64,000 nt of DNA from Streptomyces sp. CB09001 (GCF_003369795.1 NZ_CP026730.1:5137001-5201000); one strand, 5' to 3'; positions 45,076-56,851 are shown, counted from the stretch's first letter. The notes: generated by a model not told the origin, from the letters alone. Numbers and translations: made by a program.

Positions 45076-46725
45076 TCAGTTCACGTTGATCGCGGTCCAG
45101 GCCGCGCCCACCGTCTTGTACTCCGTGCTGTCGGCGCCGTACAGGTCGGACGCCGCGCTCAGGGTCGCCGCGCGGGCGTCGGCGTAGTCGGTCGTCGACG
45201 TCATGTACTCGGTCAGCGCCTTGTACCAGATCTGCAGGGCCTTGTCGCGGCCGATGCCGGTGACGGTGGAGCCGTCGTGGGTCGGGGAGTCGTAGTCCAC
45301 CCCGTCGACCGTCCGCGCCCCGCTGCCCACCGACAGCAGGAAGAAGAAGTGGTTGGCGGGACCGGACGAGTAGTGCACGTCGACGCCGCCGAGACCGGAG
45401 TCCCAGTAGTCCTTGGACGCGCCGTCCTTGCTCGGCTCGTCCATGTAGCGCAGCGGGGTGCCGTCGCCGTTGATGTCGATCCGCTCGCCGATGAGGTAGT
45501 CGCCCTTGTCGGCGGAGCTGTTCGCGAAGTACTCCACGCCGGTGCCGAAGATGTCCGACGTCGCCTCGTTGAGGCCGCCGGACTCCCCGCTGTAGTTGAG
45601 TCCGGCGGTGTTGGAGGTGACGCCGTGGCTCATCTCGTGCCCGGCCACGTCCAGCGAGGTCAGCGGGTTGGTGTTGCCCGTGCCGTCGCCGTACGTCATG
45701 CAGAAGCACGCGTCCGACCAGAAGGCGTTGACGTAGTTGCTGCCGTAGTGGACGCGGGAGTAGGCCGCCTTGCCGTCGTTCCTGATGCCGCTGCGGCCGA
45801 AACTCTCCTTGTAGAAGTCCCAGGTGACCTGGGCACCGTAGGCGGCGTCGACGGCGGCGGTCTGGTCCTGCGGGTCGCTGGAGGCGGCGCCGGTGCCCCA
45901 GGTGTCGTCGGCGTCGGTGAACAGCGTGCCGGTGCCGGAGGTCTTGCGGGCCAGGTTGTACGTCTTGTGGCCGCCGCGCCCGGTGTCGTACAGCTCGTAC
46001 GACGAGCCCGACTTGGTGGTGCCGAGTTCGACCGTGCCCGAGTAGAGGCTCTTGCCGGAGCCGGTCTCGATGCCCTGGTACTCGTACAGCTTGGCGCCGG
46101 TGGCGGCGTCGGTGATGACGTGCAGCTCGTTCGGGGTGCCGTCGTCCTGGAGGCCGCCGACCACGGTCTCGTAGGCGAGGACGGGCTTGCCCTGGGCGGC
46201 CCAGATCACCTTGCGGGGCGCGGAGCCGGCCGCGGTCCTCGACGACCCGGCGTCCTTCGCGGCGGACAGCGCCTGCTGCTCGGCCTTGGCCGCCTTCACC
46301 TTCGGGGTGACGGTGGCGACCTCGACGGCGGCCTTCGTCGCCTTGGTGACGCCTCTGGTGGCGCCGGACTTCGACTGGTGCACGACGAGGTCGCCGCCGA
46401 GGACGGGCAGGCCGTCGTAGGTGCGCTCGTAGCGGGTGTGCACGCTGCCGTCGCGGTCCTTGACCACGTCCTTGACGACCAGTTTCTCCTTGGCGCCGAG
46501 GCCCATGGCCCGGGCGGTACCGGCCGCGCCGGCCTGCTGCTCCTGTATGAGCGCGCTGCGGGCGGTGCCCGACAGCAGGACGGGTGCGCCCGGGAGCGCC
46601 GACGGCGCGGTGCTGTCGGCGGCGGCGCTGCCCGCGGTCAGGCCGGTGGTGAGCATCGCTCCGGCGGCGACCGCGGTGGCGAGGGCCAGCGTGGTGCGCT
46701 TGTGGCGCGCGAAGAGGGAAGACAC
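45076..46725 (-). CDS. Secreted M4 (thermolysin-family) zinc metalloprotease
   Basis: A 549-residue preproprotease. A signal peptide (residues 1-36, basic start then TTLALATAVAAGAMLTTGL, AGSAAA) and an FTP/PepSY propeptide (about 70-215; HTRYERTYDGLPVLGGDLVV, KLYEYQG) precede the catalytic domain. Zinc ligands are His363 and His367 (GHEMSH, catalytic Glu364) and Glu387 (GGLNEATSD); the substrate-stabilising His is in DVHYSSGPANHF. There is no C-terminal binding domain. Start ATG with AGGAG upstream on the minus strand. Paralogue of the next gene. Confidence 0.94.
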   Translation of the reverse strand: MSSLFARHKRTTLALATAVAAGAMLTTGLTAGSAAADSTAPSALPGAPVLLSGTARSALIQEQQAGAAGTARAMGLGAKEKLVVKDVVKDRDGSVHTRYERTYDGLPVLGGDLVVHQSKSGATRGVTKATKAAVEVATVTPKVKAAKAEQQALSAAKDAGSSRTAAGSAPRKVIWAAQGKPVLAYETVVGGLQDDGTPNELHVITDAATGAKLYEYQGIETGSGKSLYSGTVELGTTKSGSSYELYDTGRGGHKTYNLARKTSGTGTLFTDADDTWGTGAASSDPQDQTAAVDAAYGAQVTWDFYKESFGRSGIRNDGKAAYSRVHYGSNYVNAFWSDACFCMTYGDGTGNTNPLTSLDVAGHEMSHGVTSNTAGLNYSGESGGLNEATSDIFGTGVEYFANSSADKGDYLIGERIDINGDGTPLRYMDEPSKDGASKDYWDSGLGGVDVHYSSGPANHFFFLLSVGSGARTVDGVDYDSPTHDGSTVTGIGRDKALQIWYKALTEYMTSTTDYADARAATLSAASDLYGADSTEYKTVGAAWTAINVN

Positions 46726-47048
46726 ACAAGCTCCTTCGGTGGGGGGTACCGGACGGCGTGGGGTGTCCGGCCGGTTACTGCGAAGTTGTGCTGTGGGTGA
46801 CGGAAGACTGACACCGAAGGCGCGTACATGTCAGGAGGGCGCGATGATGTTGGCCGAAAATCGACGTCTGGGTGGCCGTCGCGGGAATGTGAAGGCCGTG
46901 TGACCTCGGTCAAGTGGCAACAAGACACGCGTAAGTCCTTGGCAAAAACCGGTAGCCGGCGGGGACATGGAGAGGGCGCCGCCCCGGAGGAGTCGAACCT
47001 CCGGAGCGGCGCCCTGACTTGGGGTGGTGCCCCCGTGGGCCGGTGGGC
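46726..47048. other. Intergenic region between the two M4 peptidase genes
   Basis: 323 bp with no supportable gene. It contains the terminator of the upstream peptidase (46974-47014) and the promoter of the downstream one. On the minus strand TTGCCACTTGACCGAGG (46918-46902) lies about 185 bp before the start; AT-richer sequence is at 46840-46870. Confidence 0.55.
46974..47014 (-). terminator. Terminator after the second M4 peptidase gene
   Basis: GGGCGCCGC (46974-46982) pairs with GCGGCGCCC (47006-47014) and CGGAGG (46985-46990) with CCTCCG (46998-47003), interrupted by a small internal loop, 34 bp past the stop on the minus strand. Confidence 0.75.
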
Positions 47049-49094
47049 CTACGGGAAGGTGAGCCGCCAGGCGTCGATGTAGCCGGTGTCCGCCGGGCCC
47101 TGGTCCTGGACGCGCAGCTTCCAGGTGCCGTTGGCCGTTTCGGAGGAGGCGTTCACCGTGTAGGTCTCGTGCACGTCCTCCGCCGGGTCGTAGCCGCTGT
47201 TCTTCAGGCGGTACGTCGACCCGTCGGGCGCGACCAGGTCGATCTGGAGGTCACCGCGCCAGCTGTGCACGATGTCCACGCCCACCTGGAGGTTGCTCGG
47301 CGCCTTGCCGGTGCGTCCGGAGACCGTGAGGGACGAGGTCACCGCGGACCCGTAGTCGGGGATGTTCACGTTCGTGCCGCTCTCGAACGTGGTGCCGTCC
47401 CCGGGGTCGCCGCCACCGGGCCGCGAGCCGACGTTGATGCCCGCCCACGCGTTCGCCACCGCGGTGTACTCGGCGCTGTCGGTGCCGTACAGCTCACCGG
47501 CCGCCGCGAGGGTGCCGGTGCGGGCGCCCGCGTAGTTGGTGGTCGACGTGAACTTGGTGGTCAGCGCGCGGAACCAGATCTTCTCCGCCTTGGCGCGGCC
47601 TATGCCGGTCACCGGGAGGCCGTCCGAGGTGGGCGAGTTGTACGTGACACCGTTGATGGTCTTGGTGCCGCTGCCCTCGCTCAGCAGGTAGAAGAAGTGG
47701 TTGGCCGGGCCCGACGAGTAGTGCACGTCGGAGTTGCCGATGCCCGAGAACCAGTCGTCGTAGGACGCGCCGTCCTTGCTGGGCTTGTCCATGTAGCGCA
47801 GCGGGGTGCCGTCGCCGTTGATGTCGATCTCCTCGCCGATGAGGTAGTCACCGACGTCCTCGGAGTTGTTGGCGTAGAACTCGACCGACGTGCCGAAGAT
47901 GTCGGACGTGGCCTCGTTCAGGCCGCCGGACTCGCCGCTGTAGTTGAGTCCCGCGGTGTTGGACGTGACGCCGTGGGTCATCTCGTGCCCGGCCACGTCG
48001 ATGGCGGTCAGCGGGTTCGCGTTGCCCGAGCCGTCGCCGTAGGTCATGCAGAAGCAGCCGTCGGACCAGAAGGCGTTGACGTAGTTGTTGCCGTAGTGGA
48101 CCCGGCTGTACGCGCCCACACCGTCGCCGCGGATGCCCGAGCGGCCGTGCACGTTCTTGTAGTAGTCCCAGGTCAGCGCGGCCCCGTAGTGCGCGTCGGC
48201 GCCGGCGGTCTCCGGGTCGGAGGAGCTGCCGTTGCCCCACACGTCGTCGGAGTTGGTGAACAGCGAACCGGTGCCCGAGGTCCGGCCGTTCAGGTTGTAC
48301 GTCTTGTGGTTGCCGCGCGCGGTGTCGGTCAGCGTGTACGACGAACCGGACTGCGCGGTGCCCAGCGTGACGGTGCCGCTGTACGTGGTGTGGCCGGTGC
48401 CGTTCTCGATGCCCTGGTACTCGTACAGCTTGGCGCCGGTGGCGGCGTCGGTGACGACGTGCAGCTCGTTCGGGGTGCCGTCCTCCTGGAGGCCGCCCAC
48501 GACGGTCTCGTACGCGAGAACCGGCGTGCCGTTCGCCGCCCAGATCACCTTGCGCGGGGCGCGGTCGGCGTCCGGCCGCTCGGCGCCCGCGGCCTTCGCG
48601 GCGGACACCGCCTGGGACTCCGCCTTGGCGGCGGAGATCCTCGGCGTCACGGTGGCCGGCTCGAGCGCCTTCGCCGTGGCCTTCACGACCTGCTCGGTCT
48701 TCCCCGCGTCGGAGGCCACCACGAGGTCGCCGCCGAGGACGGGCAGGCCGTCGTAGGTGCGCTCGTAGCGGGTGTGCAGGGTGCCGTCGCGGTCCTTGGC
48801 GACGTCCCGGACGACCAGCTTCTCCTTGGCGCCCAGGCCCAGCTCGTCGGCGGTCTTCGCCTTGGTGGCGTTGGCGTCGCGGATCAGCTCGGCGCGCTGG
48901 GCCGGGCTGAGCCTGACCAGCTCGTTGCCCTTCGCGGGCGACGGGTCGGGGGCCGCGGTGGCGGTGCCGGACTGGACCGCCGTGGCGATCAGCGCGGCGA
49001 CACCGGCCAGCGCGACGGCCGCGGCACGCCGGTGCGCGGTACGGCGGGAGGTGGTGTGGGAGGTGCGTCTGTGGGGAGTACTGCTGCTCAACAC
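47049..49094 (-). CDS. Secreted M4 metalloprotease with C-terminal P domain
   Basis: A 681-residue preproprotease. Signal region, FTP/PepSY propeptide and thermolysin-like catalytic domain parallel the preceding gene; the zinc site is GHEMTHGVTSNTAG with GGLNEATSDIFG. The last about 115 residues form a P/proprotein-convertase-like domain (TSSLTVSGRTGKAPSNLQVG, HSWRGDLQIDLVAPDGSTY, GTWKLRVQDQGPADTGYIDA), probably for substrate binding or folding. The open frame extends to 49115, but AAGGAG lies inside that extension, so GTG at 49094 (VLSSST) or TTG at 49091 is the real start. Confidence 0.9.
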   Translation of the reverse strand: MLSSSTPHRRTSHTTSRRTAHRRAAAVALAGVAALIATAVQSGTATAAPDPSPAKGNELVRLSPAQRAELIRDANATKAKTADELGLGAKEKLVVRDVAKDRDGTLHTRYERTYDGLPVLGGDLVVASDAGKTEQVVKATAKALEPATVTPRISAAKAESQAVSAAKAAGAERPDADRAPRKVIWAANGTPVLAYETVVGGLQEDGTPNELHVVTDAATGAKLYEYQGIENGTGHTTYSGTVTLGTAQSGSSYTLTDTARGNHKTYNLNGRTSGTGSLFTNSDDVWGNGSSSDPETAGADAHYGAALTWDYYKNVHGRSGIRGDGVGAYSRVHYGNNYVNAFWSDGCFCMTYGDGSGNANPLTAIDVAGHEMTHGVTSNTAGLNYSGESGGLNEATSDIFGTSVEFYANNSEDVGDYLIGEEIDINGDGTPLRYMDKPSKDGASYDDWFSGIGNSDVHYSSGPANHFFYLLSEGSGTKTINGVTYNSPTSDGLPVTGIGRAKAEKIWFRALTTKFTSTTNYAGARTGTLAAAGELYGTDSAEYTAVANAWAGINVGSRPGGGDPGDGTTFESGTNVNIPDYGSAVTSSLTVSGRTGKAPSNLQVGVDIVHSWRGDLQIDLVAPDGSTYRLKNSGYDPAEDVHETYTVNASSETANGTWKLRVQDQGPADTGYIDAWRLTFP

Positions 49095-49385
49095 TGACTC
49101 CTTCTGCGTGGCCACGGGTTGCGCGGCCAGGGGAGACCGGCCGGCGGGTGGCCGGCCGGGCGGAACTGTGCGGTACGCAGAAACCTGGTGCTGTGAGCCG
49201 GCCGCGGCACAGCGCTCGTGGGGAAGCTGTGGGGGCGCTGTGAAGGGGCCGACGGAAGAGTGGCAGGAGAAAGCGCTACTTGTCAGGAGCGCGTCAGCAA
49301 GTTGGCTGGAAATGGTTCGTTGACCGGGCGTTCACGTTCGATAAACGGAATCGTTGCTGTCCCGGTCCGGTTACTGTCCGGTCAG

Positions 49386-51137
49386 TCAGTAACCGGCGGG
49401 CGGTTCCCCGTGCCAGGAGCCCCACAGGGCCGCGTACGCCCCGCCCGCCGCCACCAGCTCGTCGTGCGTGCCCAGCTCCGTCAGCAGACCGTCCTCCATC
49501 ACCGCGACCCGGTCGGCGTCGTGCGCGGTGTGCAGGCGGTGCGCGATGGCGATGACCGTACGGCCCTTCAGTACGGCGGCCAGCGCCTGCTCCGTGTGCC
49601 GGGCCGTCGTCGGGTCCAGCAGGGCCGTGGCCTCGTCCAGGATCAGGGTGTGCGGGTCGGCCAGCACCACCCGGGCCAGGGCCAGTTGCTGGGCCTGCGA
49701 GCCGTCCGTGGAGTGTCCCTTCGCGCCCAGCTCGGCGCCGAGGCCCGCGGGCAGCTCCCGCACCCAGCCCTCGGCGCCCACCGCGGCGAGCGCGGCCCAC
49801 AACTCCTCGTCCGAGGCCGCCGGTTCGGCGATCAGTAGATTGTCGCGGACCGTCCCCAGGAACACATGGTGCTCCTGGGTGACCAGCACCACCTGACGGC
49901 GCAGCCGCTCCGGACCCAGGGCGACCACGGGCACCCCGCCCACCGTCACCGAACCCGCCGTCGGCGCGTCGACGCCCGCGAGGAGCCGGCTCAGCGTCGT
50001 CTTGCCCGCCCCCGACGGACCGACGACCGCCAGCCGCTCACCCGGCCGCACGGTCAGGTCCACCCCGCGCAGCACCTCCCCGCCCCGGTCGTAGGCGTAC
50101 CGCACCCCGGACACGTCGATACGGTCGCCGTCCGGAACCGCCGACTCGTCCGCCGTGGCCCGCGGGGCGCGTGCCAGCCCTTCCACCCGGGCGAACGAGG
50201 CGGCACCGGCCTGCAGCTGCTCGACCCGCATCAGCACCTCGTCGAGCGGTCCCGCCAGCTGCTGGAGATACACGGCGCAGGACACCACCGCACCGAGGCT
50301 CGCCGACCCGTGCGTGTGCAGGACCCCGCCGAGCAGCAGCACACCCGCCACGGGAAGGACGTAGGAGATGTCCACCGCCGGGAAGAACACGCTGCGCAGG
50401 AACAGCGTCCGCAACCGGGTGCGCAGCGAGACCTCCAGCGCCCCGCGGTTCGTCGCGACGCGCCGCCCGGCCAGCCCGAACGCCTCGACCGTGCGGGCCC
50501 CCGCCACCGTGGCCGCCAGGCTCTCCGCGACGTCCGAGTTGGCCGCGCCCTCGGCGAGGTAGGCCGCCCGGGCCCGGCGCAGGTACCAGCGCAGCGCCAC
50601 CCAGGCCGGCGTCAGCCCCAGCACCCCGGCCAGGCCGAGCAGCGGGTCGAGCACGAAGACCGCGGCGGTGAGGAACAGTGCCTGCACCGCGTTGACCAGC
50701 AGTTCGGGACCGGCGTCGCGCAGCGTGGTGCCGACGGCGGTCACGTCGGCGGTGCCGCGCGTCGTCAGGTCCCCGGACCCCGCCCGCTCCACGACCGACG
50801 CGGGCAGCGCCAGCGCCCGTTCCACGTACCGCTCCCGCACCCGGGCGAGCGTCCGCTCCCCGAACCGGTGCCCCACGTACCGCGCCCAGCGGGCCAGCAG
50901 CAACTGAGCCAGCGAGCACAGCAGGATGGCGAGGGCCATCCGGTCCACGGCGCCGACCCCGCCCCCGCCGCGCACCTCGTCGACGATCCGGCCCAGCAGC
51001 CACGGACCCGCGAGACCGGCCAGCGCGGCCAGCGCGTTGAGACCCAGGACGACGGCGAAGGACCTCCGGTCGGCCCGCACGAGGTCGGTCGCGGCGCGGC
51101 GGACGTCGGTGCGCTCGGCGACGGGCAGCTGTGTCAT
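49386..51137 (-). CDS. ABC exporter half-transporter with degenerate signature motif
   Basis: A 583-residue fused permease-ATPase with six membrane helices and a nucleotide-binding domain (NBD). Walker A (VVGPSGAGKTTLSRLLAG), Q-loop region (VVLVTQEHHVFLGTV), Walker B with catalytic Glu (HTLILDEATALLD) and H-loop (IAIAHRLHT) are intact. The ABC signature, however, reads STDGSQAQQLALAR instead of LSGGQ(R)QR, so it cannot complete a normal ATP sandwich. Its start overlaps the stop of the partner gene by 4 bp (51134-51137). It most likely forms a heterodimer with that partner, which lost the opposite motifs. Last gene of a four-gene exporter operon. Confidence 0.93.
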   Translation of the reverse strand: MTQLPVAERTDVRRAATDLVRADRRSFAVVLGLNALAALAGLAGPWLLGRIVDEVRGGGGVGAVDRMALAILLCSLAQLLLARWARYVGHRFGERTLARVRERYVERALALPASVVERAGSGDLTTRGTADVTAVGTTLRDAGPELLVNAVQALFLTAAVFVLDPLLGLAGVLGLTPAWVALRWYLRRARAAYLAEGAANSDVAESLAATVAGARTVEAFGLAGRRVATNRGALEVSLRTRLRTLFLRSVFFPAVDISYVLPVAGVLLLGGVLHTHGSASLGAVVSCAVYLQQLAGPLDEVLMRVEQLQAGAASFARVEGLARAPRATADESAVPDGDRIDVSGVRYAYDRGGEVLRGVDLTVRPGERLAVVGPSGAGKTTLSRLLAGVDAPTAGSVTVGGVPVVALGPERLRRQVVLVTQEHHVFLGTVRDNLLIAEPAASDEELWAALAAVGAEGWVRELPAGLGAELGAKGHSTDGSQAQQLALARVVLADPHTLILDEATALLDPTTARHTEQALAAVLKGRTVIAIAHRLHTAHDADRVAVMEDGLLTELGTHDELVAAGGAYAALWGSWHGEPPAGY

Positions 51138-52972
51138 CGGGCCGGCTCCCCTTCGTCGGCGGCCTCGGCGGCCTCGGCGGCCTCGGCGTCCCGCGCGACC
51201 AGGGCGCGGTACGCCGGTTCGGAGTCCAGGAGTTCGCGGTGCGTGCCGGTGGCCGCTACCTTGCCGTCGACCAGGTGGTGTACGACGTCCGCGCGGTCGA
51301 GGAGCAGCGGCGAGGTGGCGGCAAGGACGGTGGTGCGGCCCTGGCGGGCGTGCTTGAGGCGGTCGGCCACGGTGGCCTCCGTGTGGGCGTCCAGGGCGGA
51401 GGTGGGTTCCGCGGCGAGGAGGACCTCGGGGTCGGTCAGGAGGGCACGGGCCAGGCGGACGCGCTGGCGCTGTCCGCCGGAGAGGTCGCGGGACTGGGCC
51501 GCGACCTGGGTCTTCAGTCCGTCCGGGAGGGCGCGGACTATGTCTTCGGCGGCGGCCGCGTGGAGGGCTGCGGTGAGTTTTGCCGTCTCGTCCGCCCCGG
51601 GCCGTTGTTTCGCGTCCGCGGATTCGTGGTGGCTTGTCGCGCCCACGCGGCGGAGCCGCACATCGACACTGCCCGCGCCCCTGAGGTCAGTGTCCGCAGC
51701 GCCCACTACATCGCTCAGGGTGCCCGCGAAAAGGTCGGCTTCCGGGTCCGCGACCAGGATGCGTGCCCGTACCTGTGTCAGCGGGATCTCCGTCAGCGGG
51801 ACCTCCCCCCAGGTCGCGTCCGACGGGGTGTAGCGGGCCAGGCGGTCCAGGATGTCGGTGGCGTCGGACGGGCGGGACGTGACCAGGGCGGTCAGGCGGC
51901 CGGGGGTGATGCGTACGCCCGAGGCCGGGTCGTAGAGCGCCGAGGGTTCCGCGGGGGCGTCCCGGGTGCCTTCGTCCGGGGCCGGTTCCAGGCGCAGGAA
52001 GGCGACGACCCGGCGGGCGGCCACCACGCCGCGGCTGAGCTGGTGGCCCATCTCGATGAGGAACGCCACCGGCCAGCCCAGCGCGACGACGTAGCCGTAC
52101 ACCGACACCAGTTCGCCCACACTGATGTGACCCTGCGCGGCCTGCCGGGCGCCCAGCCAGGTCACCAGGGCCAGGAACAGCATCGGCAGTCCCACTCCGA
52201 GGGCCTGGATCCAGCTGGTCACCGCGCCGACCCGGTAGCCCTGCTCACGCAGCCGCCCCGAGTCCCGGCGGAACGCGTCCGCGACCAGGCCCTTGCCGCC
52301 CAGCCCGTTCAGCACCCGCAGCCCGCCCGCGAGGTCGCCGATCCGCGCGGTCAGGACGGACTGCCGCTCCCGGTACTCCGCCTCCCTGCCCTGGAGCCGT
52401 CCCATGAGCGGGCCGAGGAGCACCCCGAGCACCGGGACCCCCAGCAGCACCACCAGGGCGAGCCGCGTCGACACCGACAGCATCAGCCCGCCGACCGCCG
52501 CGTAGGCGACGATCGCGCCGACGCCCGGCCCCACGGCCGTCAGGGACGTGCTGATCGTCTGCACGTCGCCCACCCCGATGGTGACGACCTCGCCGGCCCC
52601 CACCTGCCCGCGCAGCGCCGCGCCGAGCCGCGTGGCGTGGCCGACGACCACCTTCACCGTGCGGAAGTTGGCGTCCATCCGCACCTTCGTCATCGTGCGG
52701 TGCCGCATCATGCCCAGCCACGCGTTGACCCCGCCGACGGCGACCATGGCCCCCGTCCAGCCCGCCAGCGCGCCCATGTCACCGGGCTCCAGGCCATGGT
52801 CGACGGCCCGGGCCATCAGGTACGGCGTCGCCGCCAGCAGCACCATCCACACACTGGCGAGCACCGCCCCCGCCAGGCACCGGGGCCACTGCCGCCCGAC
52901 CAGCCAGCCCAGGTACCGCCAGCCGCCCCCGCGGCCCGGGGCGCCCGGGTCCTCGTACGCGTCGATCCTCAC
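51134..52972 (-). CDS. ABC exporter half-transporter with a non-catalytic NBD and repeat insertion
   Basis: A 612-residue half-transporter. Six helices (residues 25-330) and an NBD in which catalytic motifs are lost: the Walker A region is TSRPSDAT (365-372, no GK[ST]), the Walker B Asp is Ala521 (EVLLAAEPTSALD) and the H-loop His is Thr553 (LAATSPL), while the signature LSGGQ (497-501) is perfect. Residues about 424-463 are an insertion (SVDVRLRRVGATSHH) whose DNA resembles a dispersed Streptomyces intergenic repeat. GTG at 52972 overlaps the previous stop (GTGA). Its intact signature complements the partner's intact Walker motifs. Confidence 0.9.
   Translation of the reverse strand: MRIDAYEDPGAPGRGGGWRYLGWLVGRQWPRCLAGAVLASVWMVLLAATPYLMARAVDHGLEPGDMGALAGWTGAMVAVGGVNAWLGMMRHRTMTKVRMDANFRTVKVVVGHATRLGAALRGQVGAGEVVTIGVGDVQTISTSLTAVGPGVGAIVAYAAVGGLMLSVSTRLALVVLLGVPVLGVLLGPLMGRLQGREAEYRERQSVLTARIGDLAGGLRVLNGLGGKGLVADAFRRDSGRLREQGYRVGAVTSWIQALGVGLPMLFLALVTWLGARQAAQGHISVGELVSVYGYVVALGWPVAFLIEMGHQLSRGVVAARRVVAFLRLEPAPDEGTRDAPAEPSALYDPASGVRITPGRLTALVTSRPSDATDILDRLARYTPSDATWGEVPLTEIPLTQVRARILVADPEADLFAGTLSDVVGAADTDLRGAGSVDVRLRRVGATSHHESADAKQRPGADETAKLTAALHAAAAEDIVRALPDGLKTQVAAQSRDLSGGQRQRVRLARALLTDPEVLLAAEPTSALDAHTEATVADRLKHARQGRTTVLAATSPLLLDRADVVHHLVDGKVAATGTHRELLDSEPAYRALVARDAEAAEAAEAADEGEPAR
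51625..51681 (-). repeat. Dispersed-repeat-like sequence inserted in an ABC transporter gene
   Basis: On the minus strand this segment contains GGGGCGCGGGCAGTGTCGAT followed by the GCGGCTCCGCCGC hairpin (51658-51646), GTGGGCGCGACAAGCC and ACCACG. From memory this is nearly the core of a repeat very common between Streptomyces genes. It is in frame and encodes part of the NBD insertion of the gene at 51134-52972. Identity as a repeat rests on recall, not on a search. Confidence 0.55.
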
Positions 52973-54854
52973 GCCAGACTGTCCCGCCAGGCGCGGTGCA
53001 GATCCGCGAACCGGCCCGTACCGGCGATGAGTTCGTCCGGCGCGCCGTCCTCGACGATCCGGCCGTGCTCCATCACCAGCACCCGGTCGGCGATCTCCAC
53101 GGTGGAGAGCCGGTGCGCGATCACGACCGCCGTACGGCCCTTCAGCACCGTCGTCATCGCCCGCTGCACCGCCCGCTCCCCGGGGATGTCCAGCGAACTG
53201 GTCGCCTCGTCCAGGATCAGCACCGCCGGGTCCGCGAGCAGCGCCCGCGCGAACGCCACGAGCTGCCGCTGACCCGCGGAGATACGGCCGCCCCGCTTGC
53301 GCACGTCGGTGTCGTAGCCGTCCGGCAGCGCGGCGATGAAGTCGTGGGCGCCGATCGCCTTCGCGGCCCGCTCGATCTCCTCCCGGGTCGCCTCCGGACG
53401 GCCGATGGCGATGTTGTCGGCGACCGTGCCGGAGAACAGGAACGCCTCCTGCGTCACCATCACCACCCCGCGCCGCAGCTCCGGCACGGCCAGGTCGCGC
53501 ACGTCGGTGCCGTCCAGCAGGATCCGCCCGGCGGACGGGTCGTAGAACCGGGCGAGCAGCTTGGCCAGCGTCGACTTGCCCGCGCCGGTGGAGCCCACGA
53601 CGGCGACCGTCTGACCGGCCGGGAGCGTCAGCTCGAAGCGCGGCAGCACCTCGCCGCCGGTGCGGTAGCCGAAGCTCACCGAGTCGAAGACCACCTCGCG
53701 GCCCGGGTGCTCCGACTCCAGCGGCGGCAGCTCCTTCGGCGCGGCCGGCTCCGGCACCGACGGCGTCTGGGCCAGCAGCCCGGCGATCTTCTCCAGCGAG
53801 GCCGCCGCCGACTGGTACGAGTTCAGGAACATGCCCAGCCGGTCGATCGGGTCGTACAGGCGGCGCAGGTACAGCACCGCCGCGGCCAGCACACCGAGCG
53901 CCAGCGTGCCGTCCGCGACCCGGTAGGCGCCCCACAGCACGATGCCCGCGACGGCCGTGTTCGCGACCAGGCGGGAACCCACCACGTAACGGGCCATCTC
54001 CAGCAGCGCGTTGCCGTTGGTCCGCTCGTGGCGGTGGTTCAGGACCGCGAAGTCGGCGTCGTTGACGGCCTCGCGGCGGAAGGCGCGCACCGGCCGGATG
54101 CCGTTCATCGTCTCCACGAACTTCACGATCACCGCCGCGATCGCCGTGGACCGCTGCCGGTACACCCGCCCCGCGCGCCGCTGGTAGAGCCGCACCAGCG
54201 CGTACAGCGGCACGAACGACGCCACCGCCACGGCGCCGAGACCGAGGTCCAGCCAGAGCAGCAGCGCCGCGATGTAGACGAAGGACAGGATGACCGTCAC
54301 CAGCTCCTGGAGCCCCTCGTCGAGCAGCTCGCGCAGGGACTCCACGTCCGTGGTGGAACGCGAGATGAGACGGCCCGAGGTGTAGCGCTCGTGGAAGTCG
54401 ACGCTCAGCGCCTGCGCGTGCCGGAAGATGCGGCCGCGCAGGTCGAGCAGCACGTCCTGGCTGACGCGGGCCGCCGCCGCGATGAAGGCGTACTGGAGTC
54501 CGCCCGCCGCCAGCGAGCACAGCAGGTAGCCGGCGCCCACCGCGATCAGCGGTCCGTGGTCGTCGTCCCGCAGGGCCGGCACGGCGTGGTCGATGGCGTA
54601 CGCCACCAGCAGCGGGCCCGCCTGCACGGCCGCCTGCTGGAGCAGCAGCAGGAGGACGGTGACGGCGACCCGGGCCTTCATGGGCACCAGCAGGGAGCGC
54701 AGCAGGGCGCCGGTCGCGCCCGGCGGGCTGGGCAGGACGTCCTGGTCGAAGGCGTCGTCGGCGGCGGTGGTGGTGCGGGTCCCCGCCCCGGCCGGGTCCC
54801 CGTGCTCTGGGTGCTCCGGCTGTTCCCTGTCCGGCGCGGTGGCCGTGGGCGCGG

Positions 54855-54858
<4 letters not shown>
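52969..54858 (-). CDS. ABC exporter half-transporter (catalytic Walker B, weak signature)
   Basis: A 629-residue half-transporter: a charged N-terminal tail of about 50 residues, six helices (about 58-335) and an NBD. Walker A is VVGSTGAGKSTLAKLL, Q-loop VMVTQEAFLFSGT, Walker B LILDEATSSLD with catalytic Glu, and H-loop VVIAHRLSTV. The signature is ISAGQRQL instead of LSGGQRQR. It overlaps the genes on both sides by 4 bp. It likely pairs with the upstream exporter gene, whose signature is perfect and whose catalytic Glu is Asp. Substrate unknown. Confidence 0.93.
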
Positions 54859-56795
<1,937 letters not shown>

Positions 56796-56851
56796 CAGCA
56801 GCGAGCCTACGGTTTGCCACTGACACTGCCCACCGAGTTTTCGCGCGCGGC

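Noticed and set aside
46974..47014. tRNA-like T-arm sequence (GTCGAACCTCCGG)
   Set aside because: The region folds as one long hairpin downstream of a protease gene; no acceptor, D or anticodon arms can be drawn. Called as a terminator.
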